From Ypsolopha sequella (Eukaryota > Arthropoda > Insecta > Lepidoptera > Ypsolophidae): a stretch of 64,000 bases of DNA. Made by a program: the position numbers and the translations under genes. This document shows, in pieces, positions 20,729-31,901 of this stretch (position 1 is its first letter; the number at the start of each line of letters is the position of its first letter). The notes beneath the pieces are model-generated. The model had not been told where the DNA came from, ran no database searches, and saw only the letters and a list, made by a program, of their open reading frames with translations. The DNA lies in the NCBI GenBank assembly GCA_934047225.1, contig CAKOHE010000009.1, forward strand, positions 1 to 64,000. Direction: 5' to 3'.

Positions 20729-23700
20729 CTCACAAACCGACACCTCTCTTCTCCCAGTTTTTCAGCCACAGCCCGCATGTTGTTCCAGTCACCCCACAGG
20801 CAGAGCTTCTGGTAGCTCTCGAGTACCGGCAACACCACAGGCGGTAGGCTACAGTTGCTCAGCCATATCAGAGTTCCTGGATAACAATGTTAAAGGTTCG
20901 AGGAGAAAATCATATTTAAATCTATCTACAGTAGGTAGTACAAAGTAAATAAGATTTATAGGTAACCATAACGTATGGCAACAAGGTCTAAAATCAATGC
21001 ACTTATTTTATTATCTATTATAGAATGTTTAGAAAGCCTAAGGAAATACGACCTTTGCCAAAGAGTGGTGAAGATTCCTATGCGCATTATTTAAATGTAT
21101 TGTTCAAATTACTGTGTACACTAATATTAATTTGTCTGTTAGTTTGTTTGCTAGACTGAACTTATTTTAAGACTCTTTTTTTTATCCATGTAAAACTCTT
21201 GGTTTAAAAATTGGACCCGTTATTTAGTTTCAGTATAATTGGATTTTTCAATCTCCATCTTGATTTCAACAGTAGTATTTAAAAAGCATCTGAATATTAA
21301 TAAAACTCAGTTTTGCATATATTACTTTGTAGTTGTTTTTCAGGCTTTACAATCATTTCTTTTGATTTTATAAAAAACTGAAAAACCCATAAGAATATTT
21401 ACCTGGAACCTTACTAGCGGCTAAGTGTAAAACATCTTGTATGCTCGGAACTAATACTGCCTGCTCATTCCTGATCACTCTAGGAGCTTTACACTGGAAC
21501 AGGCCTGCTGTATGAAGCCCATAGCATTCAGACTCTTCCTCTTTACCAGCCTGGACATTGCGGTAACCAATCACTTTGTCTAAGCTGTTCTGAAGAGGGA
21601 AGTACAGGGTGGTGTGGTCTGGTGTTACTCTTACATCTGAAAGTGTTTTGTTTGCTTCGTGATGGTACTGAAAGTGAGAGTATTATCGAGACACAAAATA
21701 AAAATAAAAATACACCTGATATAGTTATATAGACAACTCACTGGAAATTCAAATAACCTAAACAATTCTATGGTCTCATTATCATCAAGCTTAGCTAATG
21801 AGGTAGTGTTATTGATAATTTGTTGCCAGTCTTTTTGGAATTGGTCTGCATCTTTCCTAGCCTTCTCAATATATTCTTTGGTAGCTGTGTCTAGCTTTGC
21901 TTTCGGAAGGACTCTTATATACGTATATGTACCTATGTATATGTTTAGGGGGGGGGATGGGGGGAGGGAGGTATAAGCCCCCCCCTAAGGGGGGGGGGTA
22001 CCGGAAATCAATAGTTTTTTTTATAATTTTTTTTCCAAAATTAAAAATTTATAGGTTATTTTATGTTTTATGTAGGATAAAATAACTCGAATATTAAGTA
22101 TACGTATAGTGGGAGGGGGATCACTGGGGAGAGGGTGTAATGAAACTAGTTTCTTGAAAAAAAAAAACTGAACATAACCTAACTTTAAAGACCCAATATG
22201 ACTTCTGCAATTGCTTTGGCGTTGCGGAAAGTGCAGCCCCTTCGCCCTTGCGTAACAAAGCATAGGCACCCGTGCGAGCCGTAGCGGCTGAGGCTGGTCG
22301 CCGAAGGCGAGGGCTGCCCTTCCTCCACGCCTACAGCGTTTTATATACACTCTAGGGGTAGTACCCACAAGACTGTATAGAGTCGGGGTGCTCTGATTCT
22401 GCTTTGGAACTTATTCAACCTATTTTTTGCATGGAGTCGGGTGCTCTGATTCAAATCACGAAGAAAACAAAATGTCTGCATTAGTTTTTTTTTATATCCT
22501 GGACACTAGTCTTTTGAGCCAATTTTTAGCGAAATACAACAAAAAAAATTAAATTACGTCAATTTTAATGCGTCACTCACAGCAGTTTTGGAATAAAACC
22601 AAAAAAAAAAAAAAAATGAAGTCAGTTTTTTTTGAGAAAACTATTGATTTCCGGTAACTGAAATTTCGTGAGATTAATAACAATAACAAGAGCTATTCTG
22701 GAAAAAAAAATTAAGGTACCTTTGTATGTATACTCGTATAAGAGACGAGCCTTGCTTTCTTTACAATCCGCTCTAAAATCTTCCATTCCCCGTGAATGTT
22801 ACATTTAGGACAAAGGAAGTAACCTGTAAACAAATAATAAACCAATCAGGTCAACTGCAACTCCTAGATTTATAAACAAACAAAAAGATTTTTTTATAGA
22901 ACAATACAGGCCGTGAGTATATTTATTGAGATTTTCTATGAAAAAATAAGTGCCATCTGCTCAGAAGTGATGTAACCTTAATTGTTAAATAAATTATCTT
23001 GACGAGGTTCTAATTTAGTCAGTTAGTTTTAACAAGAGGGTCCAGACTGGCAGACCAAGCTTTTGGGATGCTTATGAATGAACCTTTTTGCTGCCTTCTT
23101 TTTGATAATGACCATAGGGATAAATAACGTCCCAGTATCAGTCCCCTGATCGACACACTTGACAAATTGATAAATTTTGGTTACAACACTTTTGCGCTCA
23201 ACGCCTCAAGTAGAGATTATGTTTACAAACCTACCAGTAGTTTTATTCACAAAAATCTTTCGGTAAAATTTTTGAATCGTGCGTCCTTAATTGGGGGGTG
23301 GGGGTAGGGGGGATAGGGGGGCTCCCCGATTCCCCTAGTATATTTTATTTTGTGCGGAAATGTATAATTTTTGAGAAATTAATTATTTATTTTATAAAAC
23401 TTTGAGGTTATATTTACATTATTTTGTTAAATTAAACTGGTTGGGGGTGGTTGGAGGGGGGGAGGTAGACCCATTCCCCATCTGAACCTACCAATGCAGA
23501 AGCCAATTTTAGGACCAATTCAACCTATCAGTACAGAAGTCAATTTTTTGACAAAAAATCACTTCTGCATCGGCTCCGGCACTGCGGGAAGAGCAACCCC
23601 TTCGCCCTTGCGTAACAAAGTCCAGGCAACCCTGCAAACCGACGCTCCGGTTCGCAGGGTTGCCTGCACTTTGTTACGACAGGCGAGGGTTGCCCTCCCT

Positions 23701-24495
23701 GCGTGCCTCCGTCTTTATATATACACTCTAGGGGTAGTAGCCACAAGACTGTGAAGAGTCGAAGTGCACTAAGTCAGTTTTTGAATAGTTTGAACCTACC
23801 AGTGTAGGAATCAGGGGGCGCTGAGTCAATTTTTAACAGTTTTAACCTACACATACAGGAGTCGGGGTGCGCTGAGTCGGTTTTTGAACAGTTTGAACCT
23901 ATTGGTACAGAAAGTATATAAAATAGTTATTTTAAATAGGTAGTTAATAAGTTATAAATAGTTATTACAGTATTATGTTTCGCCCGAAAACGAACCATAA
24001 TGTCAATAATATTGACAATATCTGGTAAAATTGCGTGTGTACGGATTATTTGACGTTTCGTTACGCCAATTCACTTTAATTTTTAGTCTAAAACTACGTT
24101 TCGTACACAAATATTTTCCAATTTTGATTATTGATTTTCATAAAAACTACGAATTTCCGCAGAAAAAGAAAAGCACTTTGTTATGAAAAGTGATAGCCAG
24201 CTATTGATTGCACACCTCATTACAATTAAATAAAGGACGCACGATATAAATACCAACCCAATCTTTCCCTCATTGCTTTTGTCTTCAACAGAACATATTG
24301 TACACTTAGTAGAAAGTGAAGTGCAGCCATCCTGAACTGCTAGACCCTTTTGCCGAAGTAACTTTCGAATTTCCGTCGCAGTTATATTAGGTATATCGTC
24401 TAGGCCTAATGTTTGTACGCCTCTGTATTGAAATTCACACTCCGACCAAGAGATTTGTTAATTCTACACCTAAATACTCTCATAGATAGCAACAT
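20729..24495 (-). CDS. Mitochondrial DNA helicase (Twinkle-like), N-terminal half, five exons
   Basis: Twinkle is the hexameric replicative helicase of mitochondrial DNA. Exon 1 (about 24495-24255) starts MLLSMRVFRCRINKSLGRS, a basic, acid-free presequence, and continues in another frame with TEIRKLLRQKGLAVQDG and CTIC. Exon 2 (22823 to about 22742) supplies a zinc-ribbon half, YFLCPKC.IHGEW. Exon 3 is 21911-21742, exon 4 is 21667-21403 (primase-like fold, LDKVIGYRNVQ, AVLVPSIQDVLHLA) and exon 5 is 20876-20729 (LPVLESYQKLCLWGDWNN, RCRFVR). Exons 3-5 have compatible phases with AG/GT borders. After the exon 5 donor (gtacgt) the Walker-type helicase domain is not seen in the remaining 20.7 kb. 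Exon 1 needs a 1-base correction near 24408, and I found no phase-matching donor to exon 2. The gene is real by similarity; whether this copy is intact is open. Confidence 0.75.
21948..22000. repeat. G-run/C-run block in a helicase intron
   Basis: Runs of nine or more G, then a C run, then a G run with a palindromic centre (cccccctaagggggg). It can form a G-quadruplex or hairpin. It sits about 40 bases upstream of the acceptor of exon 3 in the minus sense. Confidence 0.8.
22180..22460. repeat. GC-rich intronic repeat, copy A
   Basis: It shares ccccttcgcccttgcgtaac, atacactctaggggtagta and cacaagactgt with copy B at 23560-23910. It is followed by about two gagtcgg.gtgctctgattc units. It lies in the intron between exons 2 and 3 of the helicase gene. 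Confidence 0.75.
23290..23910. repeat. G-rich and GC-rich intronic repeat, copy B with tandem tail
   Basis: G-run clusters at 23293-23322 and 23444-23466 precede the same GC-rich core as copy A. The core contains an internal inverted repeat around aaccctgc.aaccgacgct. It is followed by three degenerate units of about 51 bases (23755-23910; gagtcggggtgcgctgagtc and variants). It lies in intron 1 of the helicase gene. Confidence 0.75.
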
Positions 24496-24832
24496 TTTGG
24501 CAAAACTGCAAAAATATATTCAAAACATCGCAAAAATAACCTCTTAACCCAAACAAACTTTTTTGACAGAAGGTCACAGAGTATAAAATATTAAAGAGTG
24601 TGGTCATCACATCACAAAAACTAATATTTTTTACTATAAGCAGCCACGATCTCGGACCAAGACCAAGGTCCGTCCGAGCCCACGATTCAACAAACGTTAA
24701 AAATCGTGGGAACAACTTGGCTGTCAAAGTTTGACATTTCAATAGTCGGTCACGAGGTCCGAGGGTTTATAAAAGAAAGTTATGCACTTCCGGTCGAGGG
24801 AAGTGGTACCATAGATATCCATCATAGATATC

Positions 24833-24933
24833 TAACCCTGCGGTCCGTAATAGAATTACAATGGATCATAAGCCATTCACTTCATACTTTCGTAATCGAT
24901 TTTAGCGATATAATTCTATTTCGGAACGCAGGG
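24833..24933. mobile_element. 100-bp MITE with accctgcg ends
   Basis: Left end accctgcggtccgtaataga and right end tctatttcggaacgcagggt form imperfect inverted repeats. The same ends bound a longer segment at 42526-43103. It lies about 340 bases upstream of the helicase start codon. Confidence 0.7.
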
Positions 24934-25164
24934 TAAGTATAATACCGGGAATGAGTGGTACAGAAGGGTACCATTTAATCAAAGAGTACATTATATTTTA
25001 ATTTACCTCCCCCTCACTCCCTCAAATTCAGAGACGTTGTTTTTGTTGACTGATTATAGTGCGAACATTAATTTTCTAGTGGAAAATCGTACAAACACTG
25101 CAAATATCACGTAGAGTCTCTGAAAACGGTCAAGCAAGTGTCAAAATAGAAGCTTTGGGGAAAG

Positions 25165-25333
25165 TTAGGAAAATGTTATTATTATTTCTTGTTTTTGGCA
25201 TCTGATAATGTGTCTGACTAACACATTTAATTCCGCTAGTGTCACGTCATAAACCAAGGCACCGTATTCTTGAAAAATATTATCGAGGAATTTGGTATCT
25301 TGTAAATCCTTGTGATGATTGCTATGATCTACA
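25165..25333 (-). CDS. Candidate terminal exon of an unidentified gene
   Basis: In the minus sense a good acceptor (ttttgttgtag, at about 25334-25344) is followed by about 55 codons without a stop (FLDNIFQEYGALVYDVTLAE is typical of its composition), ending at a stop at 25165. I do not recognise the family. It is balanced in composition and not repeated in the window, which favours host coding sequence. It lies about 670 bases upstream of the helicase start in the same orientation. Confidence 0.3.
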
Positions 25334-25455
25334 ACAAAATATATATACAATTCAACTTAGAAAAATGTTAATATTGGTCATAACTGTTTACGACGACTAG
25401 CTAAACTTTTTTTTTCAACTATATAGAAACGATTTCAACAATTTTTACCATCAAC

Positions 25456-25650
25456 ATTATCAAGGCGAGTGACGTTCGTAGGACGACGCGACGACTGGGT
25501 GCCCGTTTGACAACGACGGTGAACGCCGCGTCTTCGTCTTAAGAACGACACTCGCCTTGATAATACCGAAATTGTATCGGCGAAACGGTTGGCATACAGT
25601 CAATAACAATCACACGTGAGTGTTCAAGGCGTATGTAATAATTTAGTATC
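25456..25650 (-). mobile_element. Small TIR element with flanking repeat, inverted relative of 6110-6265
   Basis: Inner inverted repeats ttatcaaggcgagtgacgtt (25456 onward) and aacgacactcgccttgataa (to about 25562) bound about 107 bases. The sequence beyond 25562 matches 6110-6177 reverse-complemented. Together they represent one repeat family in two orientations. Confidence 0.65.
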
Positions 25651-25759
25651 TGTGGTTAAATATTTGGGATCGAAAGCTGCCTGGCCCGGCACTACCAAAA
25701 ATATCGGTCGATCGTTTATCGTTCGAGCATACGTCCATCTCTGACGCACGCACAGAAAG

Positions 25760-26040
25760 TGTGGTAGAGATAGATATACGACCGAACAATATTCTATCGA
25801 ATTTTGTCACTTCGGAGTAGGCCCTCTGGCTGGCCTGGTGGAGGCCTAGGGCCAGAGGCGCTAGGCACGTTGACTGTTTCACGAAGTATCGTCGTGCCTG
25901 GTCGACGCCTCGGGTGACCGACTGGCGCGTACCTCGTACAACGCATAAGCCTAGCCATCCAAAGGTAACGCTGCCATTGTCTTGGGCGCCCTCCCATCCC
26001 ATTTGGCATTGATGATATTTTGAGAAATGTTTTTTCATTT
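25760..26040 (-). repeat. GC-rich fragment, probably retroelement-derived
   Basis: It is open in more than one frame on the minus strand and far GC-richer than its flanks, in a short block. No conserved motif can be named. I treat it as an inserted repeat between the two exon-like pieces on either side. Confidence 0.35.
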
Positions 26041-26092
26041 ATGTTTAATGTTTTAGAGGCGAAGGTTTAGTATTTTTACCCTTAGTTTAGAT

Positions 26093-26116
26093 CAGGGGTC
26101 CCCAAACTTTTTAGCC
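26093..26116 (+). mobile_element. hAT-like terminal repeat (single end)
   Basis: caggggtccccaaacttttt resembles hAT superfamily termini. No inverted partner was found downstream, so this is a truncated or heavily diverged element. Confidence 0.4.
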
Positions 26117-26294
26117 TAAGTGCCACACTGATTCCCCCACTAAGACCCAAGGGCCAAGACGTATATAATTGCAAAATATTAATATATGATTAATTCGTAT
26201 TGGTACTAGCTGGTCAGTGAGATATCTTTTGTGCAAGGCACAGGACAGTATTCCACCCCGTTCGCAATTCGGTTGATACATCGGGTAAGTGTCA

Positions 26295-26584
26295 TTAAAA
26301 ACATTGCATTTTGCCGAGAAAGCCGCCTTGTATGTTTTGATGTACCAGCTTTAATACAGGCGGCTCTCCCACTGTCTTCAATTCTAAAAAGGTTTTTTTT
26401 TTAATTTTGTTAGTACTTGTACTAACCGTGTCAATAGGGACAAAATTATGTAAATAATTAACATTACAAATACCATCAATTATAACCAGTATTGGAAAAT
26501 TTCCTGTTACACTCTTTGTAACAGATTCACTACATTCTAAAATGCATGCTAACTTAGTAGCTGAGCTGATTGTTTTGATAACTA
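26295..26584 (-). CDS. Candidate exon of an unidentified gene
   Basis: After an acceptor-like tgtag (26585-26589) a frame of about 95 codons runs to a stop at 26295, with FPILVIIDGICNVNYLHNFV as its most structured stretch. A good internal donor (gttagt) follows PIDT, so the coding part may end earlier. It is not repeated in the window and not recognisable as a transposon protein. It may belong to the same gene as the frame at 25165-25333. Confidence 0.3.
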
Positions 26585-26587
26585 CAC

Positions 26588-26900
26588 CTATCGCCACGAA
26601 ATGAACCCCGGAAGGGGTGTCAGAGGTGTAACTGCCGAGTGTAGACTGCAAAATGCAAGTCACAGTCCACACTTGTGCACCTTTTTTTCTCCGAAGATTA
26701 TTACCTCCCGGCGTGATGGGTGGTGAGCCCTATCGCCGTAATTCGGGCACAAATGTGACCCTACGGGATTCGTGTTCGCTACCTCCAGATTGGTAGTCTG
26801 GTACTTGATCCACCAACCGACTGTCGGTTCTTCGGCAGATGTTACCAGCCCACTGCCACTTCAGCTTGTTATTCTTGGAGGCTATGTCGATGACCTTGGT
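26588..26900. repeat. Dispersed repeats (relative of 6690-6855 plus a SINE-like tail)
   Basis: Bases 26588-26770 match the repeat at 6690-6855. Bases 26776-26900 share cccactgccacttcagctt and gtcgatgac with 40810-40880, the lepidopteran SINE-like family. Confidence 0.55.
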
Positions 26901-27022
26901 TCTTTGAAAAAAAACAGAAAAATTTATTCATTAAACCATTTTTGGATACAAAGGTATCAATACGCAACAATACAAGGCGTAAAATTTTATGTCAATTTAA
27001 GTTCTGGTAACACTAAATCATA

Positions 27023-28121
27023 GAAACGTATTATAAAAAAAAAAGTCACTGTCTTTGATTATTCATGGTAGACAGCAAGTTGAAATAAATCTGCCAAAGC
27101 GGTAGAAAAATGAAAGTGCACATTCACTTTTTATTATCAAAAATTAATAGAATATATGTGTACTTGTCAAAATCTAAAAAAAAAAAAATACTTAAGAGAC
27201 CCCTTGCCTTGCCTATGCCTGGATTTTTCTTAAGATTTATACAAAAGGTATAAACTAATTGTGGAGTCAACAGCTTATTTTCTTCATTTTTTTTTTTCAC
27301 AAGTATTATCTAGTGACATCTAACTGCGTCTCTATACAGGCCAAAAAGCAAAATTTGCTCAAACACCATCCTAATAGATGTCAGGAGATCGTGAATATTG
27401 CCTCGTTTTTACTCCAAGTTTAGCAAATTGTAATTTTTTATCTATACTGGAAATAAAAAAAGGGAGAAATACAGATGTTGTTAATGTTAAGAAGAGTGTT
27501 TTGAGTTGGGATTGGTGTTGGATATTATTTTATTTATAGATTTAATTGTGAAATGAAACAATCTGTTCTAACCAATTTGCAAGAGTGACATTTATTTTTT
27601 TCAAAAACATTCGGTTGCGTTCCAATTTGTAACATCCTCCACACCCAGAAAAGTATACATGTAATGAAATTACAAAATTATGATAGAGGTACCTAATAAT
27701 TAATAGATTAAAGCAATAGATTCTCCTATTTACTTATAACAATTAAAGTTAAATAGGTAGGTACAACTTTTGCACAAAATAACAATCTAACTTCTATAAC
27801 ATGTTTACAAATTCAAATTGTCTACTATGAATTATTGTCTACTTGAAAAGTTTTATCAAGTAAATAAATTAATCTTCGATAGTACGTTTTTTATGGAAAC
27901 AAAATAGACAAGTATCTATTTTAAAAGATACATTTTATAGCAATAGTTAACAATGTTGTAACAAAAAAAATTAAATGTCGTTAAAGACAAAAGTTTAAAT
28001 AGTTTTACTATATTAGCAGACAAACGAGAATGCAGCTTAAATAAAAAAATTGTATGTTTCTATATGTAAAATATAAATTCTCTACAAAAAATGTGCATCT
28101 GTGTAAAAAGGTAATAATTAA
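27023..28121. other. No gene; dispersed repeat at 27230-27490
   Basis: Contains the inverted copy of the repeat at 7770-8020. The remaining AT-rich sequence up to the BEL remnant may include its decayed 3' UTR or LTR, but no boundary is visible. Confidence 0.4.
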
Positions 28122-29144
28122 TTACCAACCATACTTACTTGGCATTCTGACAAGTCTGCCATATCGAGTTCTTCTTTCCAAAGAGCTGCCACTGGTGACC
28201 TCTTCGGGGACTTTCATCGTCTCTTTGTAGCTCGGTACATCCTCGCTATCCTCAGCTGTCTTCGTGTATTTAGGCAATGAATAAATATTAGGTGACTTAC
28301 CTGTGGTCACGTGACTACTGCCTTTCAGCAGAATACTTACTTCTGCTGACCTTACTTCTAATGGATACAACTTTTGAAAAGGTCGAAGTTTAATACCTAC
28401 TGCAGTTTTAACTCGTGCCGTTCGGTTAACACCATCTTTACCTGTATGAATTTCTGTAATAAGACCGAGTGGCCATTTTATCCGTTTTTCTTCCGTTTGA
28501 ATCAGCACAATGTCTCCTAATCTTAATCTGTCTTCTTTTTCCTTTCCTTTTTGAACTAAGGCTGTCAAATATTCTGCTTTAAATCTCATTTTGAAGTCTT
28601 CTCTGAGTTTTTGCAGGTAACGGTGCCGTATGTTCAAGCTGGTGGCATCTACGACGTCCAAGTCGGTAACATCTGTCTGAGAAATACATTGTAAGAAACA
28701 TGATGGAGTCAACGGTTCTAGGGAGTCGTTTTTGTCGTCTTGTACATAAGTGAGAGGACGTCCATTCATGACAGCCTCACATTCACATATAATTGTCTCT
28801 AGTTCTTCGTATTTTACTCTTGAATTCCCTAGGATTCTTTTCAGTAAATCTTTCATGATTCTGATAAGGCGTTCAAAAAATCCACCCCACCATGATGCTG
28901 TCGGTACATTAAATTTCCACTTGATGTGATCAATCATCGAATGCTTCTGTACCACATCCCAGTCTACTGATGAGAGAAGATTCTTCGTGCCAGTAAAATT
29001 CGTTCCGTTGTCTGTTATCAGCTGTTTGACTCGCCCTCTGCGAGCGATAAATCTTCTCAACGTAAGCATAAAGGCTTCTGTTGATAGAGATTTCGTCAGT
29101 TCAAGGTGCACACAACGATACACTGCACATGTAAACAGTACCAC
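28122..29144 (-). pseudogene. BEL/Pao integrase fragment
   Basis: A 340-codon open frame. It begins inside the integrase core (VLFTCAVYRCVHLEL) and has LITDNGTNF with the second catalytic Asp, and GGFFERLIRIMK with the Glu. It ends in a DUF5641-like domain (GDIVLIQTE, KWPLGLITEIH, RPFQKLYPLE). The first catalytic Asp and the zinc-binding part are missing because the frame ends at a rearrangement junction near 29147. On the other side lies an oppositely oriented BEL fragment. It is a different lineage from the LTR-bounded elements. Confidence 0.88.
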
Positions 29145-29147
29145 CCA

Positions 29148-30386
29148 GCATTTGCAACAATTTCACACCATCTGAACCAGGTCATAGGTAAGCTAGAAAA
29201 CACCGCCAAGATTTTAGCTAAGTCTTTCTATGTAGATAACTGCCTAACAAGCTTAGATTCAGAGGAAGATACTTATAAGTTTATTGCTGAGGCAAAGGTA
29301 ATAATGAGCAGAGCAAAATTTGAGTTAAGGCAGTGGGTTACTTCGCCTATGGAAGTGAATGAGACAGGTAATAATATTGTCTCTGTCCTAGGGCTACTAT
29401 GGAACACTGTCAGAGATGAGCTAGGCTGTAATTTAAATAACTTACCTGCTTATGAAGCACTCGGTAGGATCACGAAAAAGGACCTTATGTCATTAATACA
29501 AAGAATTTTCGATCCAATAGGGTTTACATGTCCCGCTACACTTAGCCCAAGATTGATAATGCAAGAAACATGGCGTCGCGGACTATCATGGGATGATGAG
29601 ATTCCTAGCGACCTAGCAGATGATTTTCGAAAATGGTATGAACATCTTCACTATTTATCAGACTGTATGGTACCACGACGGCTGACAGTCAATTTATTTG
29701 ACCAAAGCGTGCTTAGTTTACACATGTTCTGCGATGCAAGCAAGGTGGCTTATGGAGCCTGTGTTTTACTACGGTCAGAAAAAAATGGTGAGGTGAGTGT
29801 TCAGATGATATCTGCAAAAGCTAGGGTAGCACCACCTGGAAAAGTCTCTATCCCACGTCTTGAATTAACGGCAGCACTGATTGGTTTCAGATTACTTTCA
29901 GAAGCTAGAAAGAGCCTTGGTATCGAACCAAGTGAAGAATATTGTTGGACAGACTCATGTGTTGCATTCTATTGGATTACAAAAAACTTACCATGGAATG
30001 TGTATGTGTATAACAGAGTAAAAGAAATAAGAGAAAATGCTAAACAGTTAAATTGGCATCACATTCCAGGCACGCTCAACTGGGCCGACGTAGCTTCCAG
30101 AGGCTGCACCGCTGAACAACTTCTTTCACTTCGGTGGTGGGAAGGACCGGCATGGCTGCGTCTTGGCAAAGAAGAGTGGCCGAAGTCATCGATAAATGTA
30201 GACGAGGAAGAAGCTTGTAAAGAATTACGCAAAACCACGTGCAATACTAGTATGTGCACACAAGAAGGTACTGCGCGATTTTGTTATTTCTCTAAATACA
30301 CTAAGATAATCAGAATGATGGCATGGATACTGCGATTTATACGTAATATGAGACCTGAAACAAAAAGAAATGGTGAAATAACATAG
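29148..30386 (+). pseudogene. BEL/Pao reverse transcriptase (C-terminal part) and RNase H fragment
   Basis: The open frame starts at a position corresponding to the middle of RT (ATISHHLNQVIGKLEN) and contains the catalytic FYVDN variant of the YxDD box. It runs through the RT connection and a complete-looking RNase H (MFCDASKVAYGACVLL, IPRLELTAALIGF, CWTDSCVAFYWI, WHHIPGTLNWADVASR). It stops in the linker before integrase. Gag, protease and the first RT motifs are absent. It is joined head to head with the integrase fragment at 28122-29144. Confidence 0.88.
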
Positions 30387-30552
30387 AACCGTACTATAAT
30401 TTGATTTTGGGAGAATTTGGTTATTTCCTGGCTACATTAAAAATGTCAACCGGTGAAATTTGAAAATATTTTTCTTCAGAAAAAAATTTTAGAAATTCTG
30501 ATTTTTAAATGAATGTGCCTAGTAACAAATAAATAAATTATCATTTCCAAAA

Positions 30553-30665
30553 ATGTCAGTTCACGATTACAGGAAGTGTTCCAAGAGTGGATTAACTCGT
30601 CGTAACCAAGATAGCTCTGTAACGTATCATCGGTTTCCAAATCCAGGGAAAACAAATACTTTAAA
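30553..30665 (+). CDS. THAP/P-like transposase gene, exon 1 (N-terminal THAP half)
   Basis: ATG at 30553, 37 codons plus two bases, and donor gtaagt at 30666. The peptide MSVHDYRKCSKSG followed by SSVTYHRFPNPGK has the layout of a THAP zinc finger start (Cys, then an HRFP block). Only one of the two expected N-terminal Cys ligands is present. The frame continues cleanly into exon 2. Confidence 0.7.
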
Positions 30666-31062
30666 GTAAGTCTTGGTTATTTATTAAAAGTGTGATTGAA
30701 GTTAGTAATGTGCTACGTATCAAACTGTCTGTCTTATGTTCTCGGTTTGAGGAAAGCGCATAACAGAAAAGAACAGACCACATTCAGACCTAGGGATTTT
30801 CGCTCTGAATTCTAAAATATTCCTCAGTTGAAGATACTATACTGTCAACATTTTGCAACAAGAAACTTGTAGGGCTGTGTTTAGATATGATATGATTAGA
30901 TTAGATATGATTTATAAGTATAATATTGATCGGAAATTTGTGTCGTGACAATATATGCAAATAATTTTACTGTATAAATGGCTGATTGATTAATTGTTTA
31001 TCATTGGTCAGCAATCAGAGTGTCAATAAGAGGGCAATCGGTGCACAATCCAGGACTCCAGA

Positions 31063-31200
31063 TAGTCGTTCTTAAACTTACACTAGGTTGGGTTTCGCTA
31101 CCCGTTTCGTTAGGAGTGTCGCTACCCGATGAAACCCGTTCAAAAATTCAGCATTACAATCTAAGTATTCCTACCCAACCTAGAGTTCTTTAATGAACAC
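31063..31200. repeat. Small imperfect TIR repeat (cttaaacttacactaggttg)
   Basis: Outer motifs aggttgggt and acccaacct face each other and the interior contains gaaacccgttcaaaaa. Related sequence flanks the Helitron at 39060-39385 and 41588-41720, so the Helitron landed in another copy. Confidence 0.5.
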
Positions 31201-31282
31201 ACCTCAGTAGTATCTACACCCCAAATTTATAAATATCTTATTACATTTATATAAACATTTATACCTTACTACTTACTTTCAG

Positions 31283-31527
31283 AGCACTTGCTTGGGCCAA
31301 ATACTGTTGGCCTGATGAAGAATGGAAATCAGTAGAATCATTGCGCAAACTTTCCATTGCAAATAAAGTTTTGTGTGGAAGGCATTTTGGATCATCTCAA
31401 TTTTATGATAATGAACGAAAAAAACTCAGCAAGTCTGCTGTTCCTGGCACAGAGGTTAAGAATTTCTTGAAGTCTCTCAAATTAAAAAAAAGAAAATTAA
31501 ATAAAAAGTTACCTACTCGACCAAAAA
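31283..31527 (+). CDS. THAP/P-like transposase gene, exon 2 (C-terminal THAP half)
   Basis: Acceptor ttactttcag, then ALAWAKYCWPDEEW, KVLCGRHFGSSQF and SAVPG. These are the Trp, C-x2-H-F and A-V-P landmarks of a THAP domain, followed by a lysine-rich linker. The donor used is uncertain; gtgaat at 31528 is possible but does not fit the phase of the next exon. Confidence 0.7.
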
Positions 31528-31901
31528 GTGAATGTTTCATAGCTGTTTTTTTCACGATTGCTGGGTTACCTCGATAGTAAAAGTTGCTTATATGGAATCT
31601 GTTTCTGGCTTCGACAACATTATCTTAACACCCAATATATTCCATGAGTATAATATCTTTACATTTCAAATAAAAATGTAAATAAATTATAATTAAATTA
31701 ACTTGTTGTTCCTAACCTTAGCATTATAAGAAAAATTTTAGAATTATTATTAAACACTATGCATTTTAATGATCTGAAATAAAATTTATTCTGTCCTATT
31801 CTTAACAGCCAATATATTCAATATATTCCAAGAGTACATTCTTTAATTTTGTAACAAAATATTAATTAAAATGAATAAATATGGTTTATTTCATTTTTCA
31901 G

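Noticed and set aside
29106..29147. The first residues of the plus-strand BEL frame as an N terminus
   Set aside because: They are antisense to the integrase fragment. The genuine RT similarity begins only after the junction near 29147.
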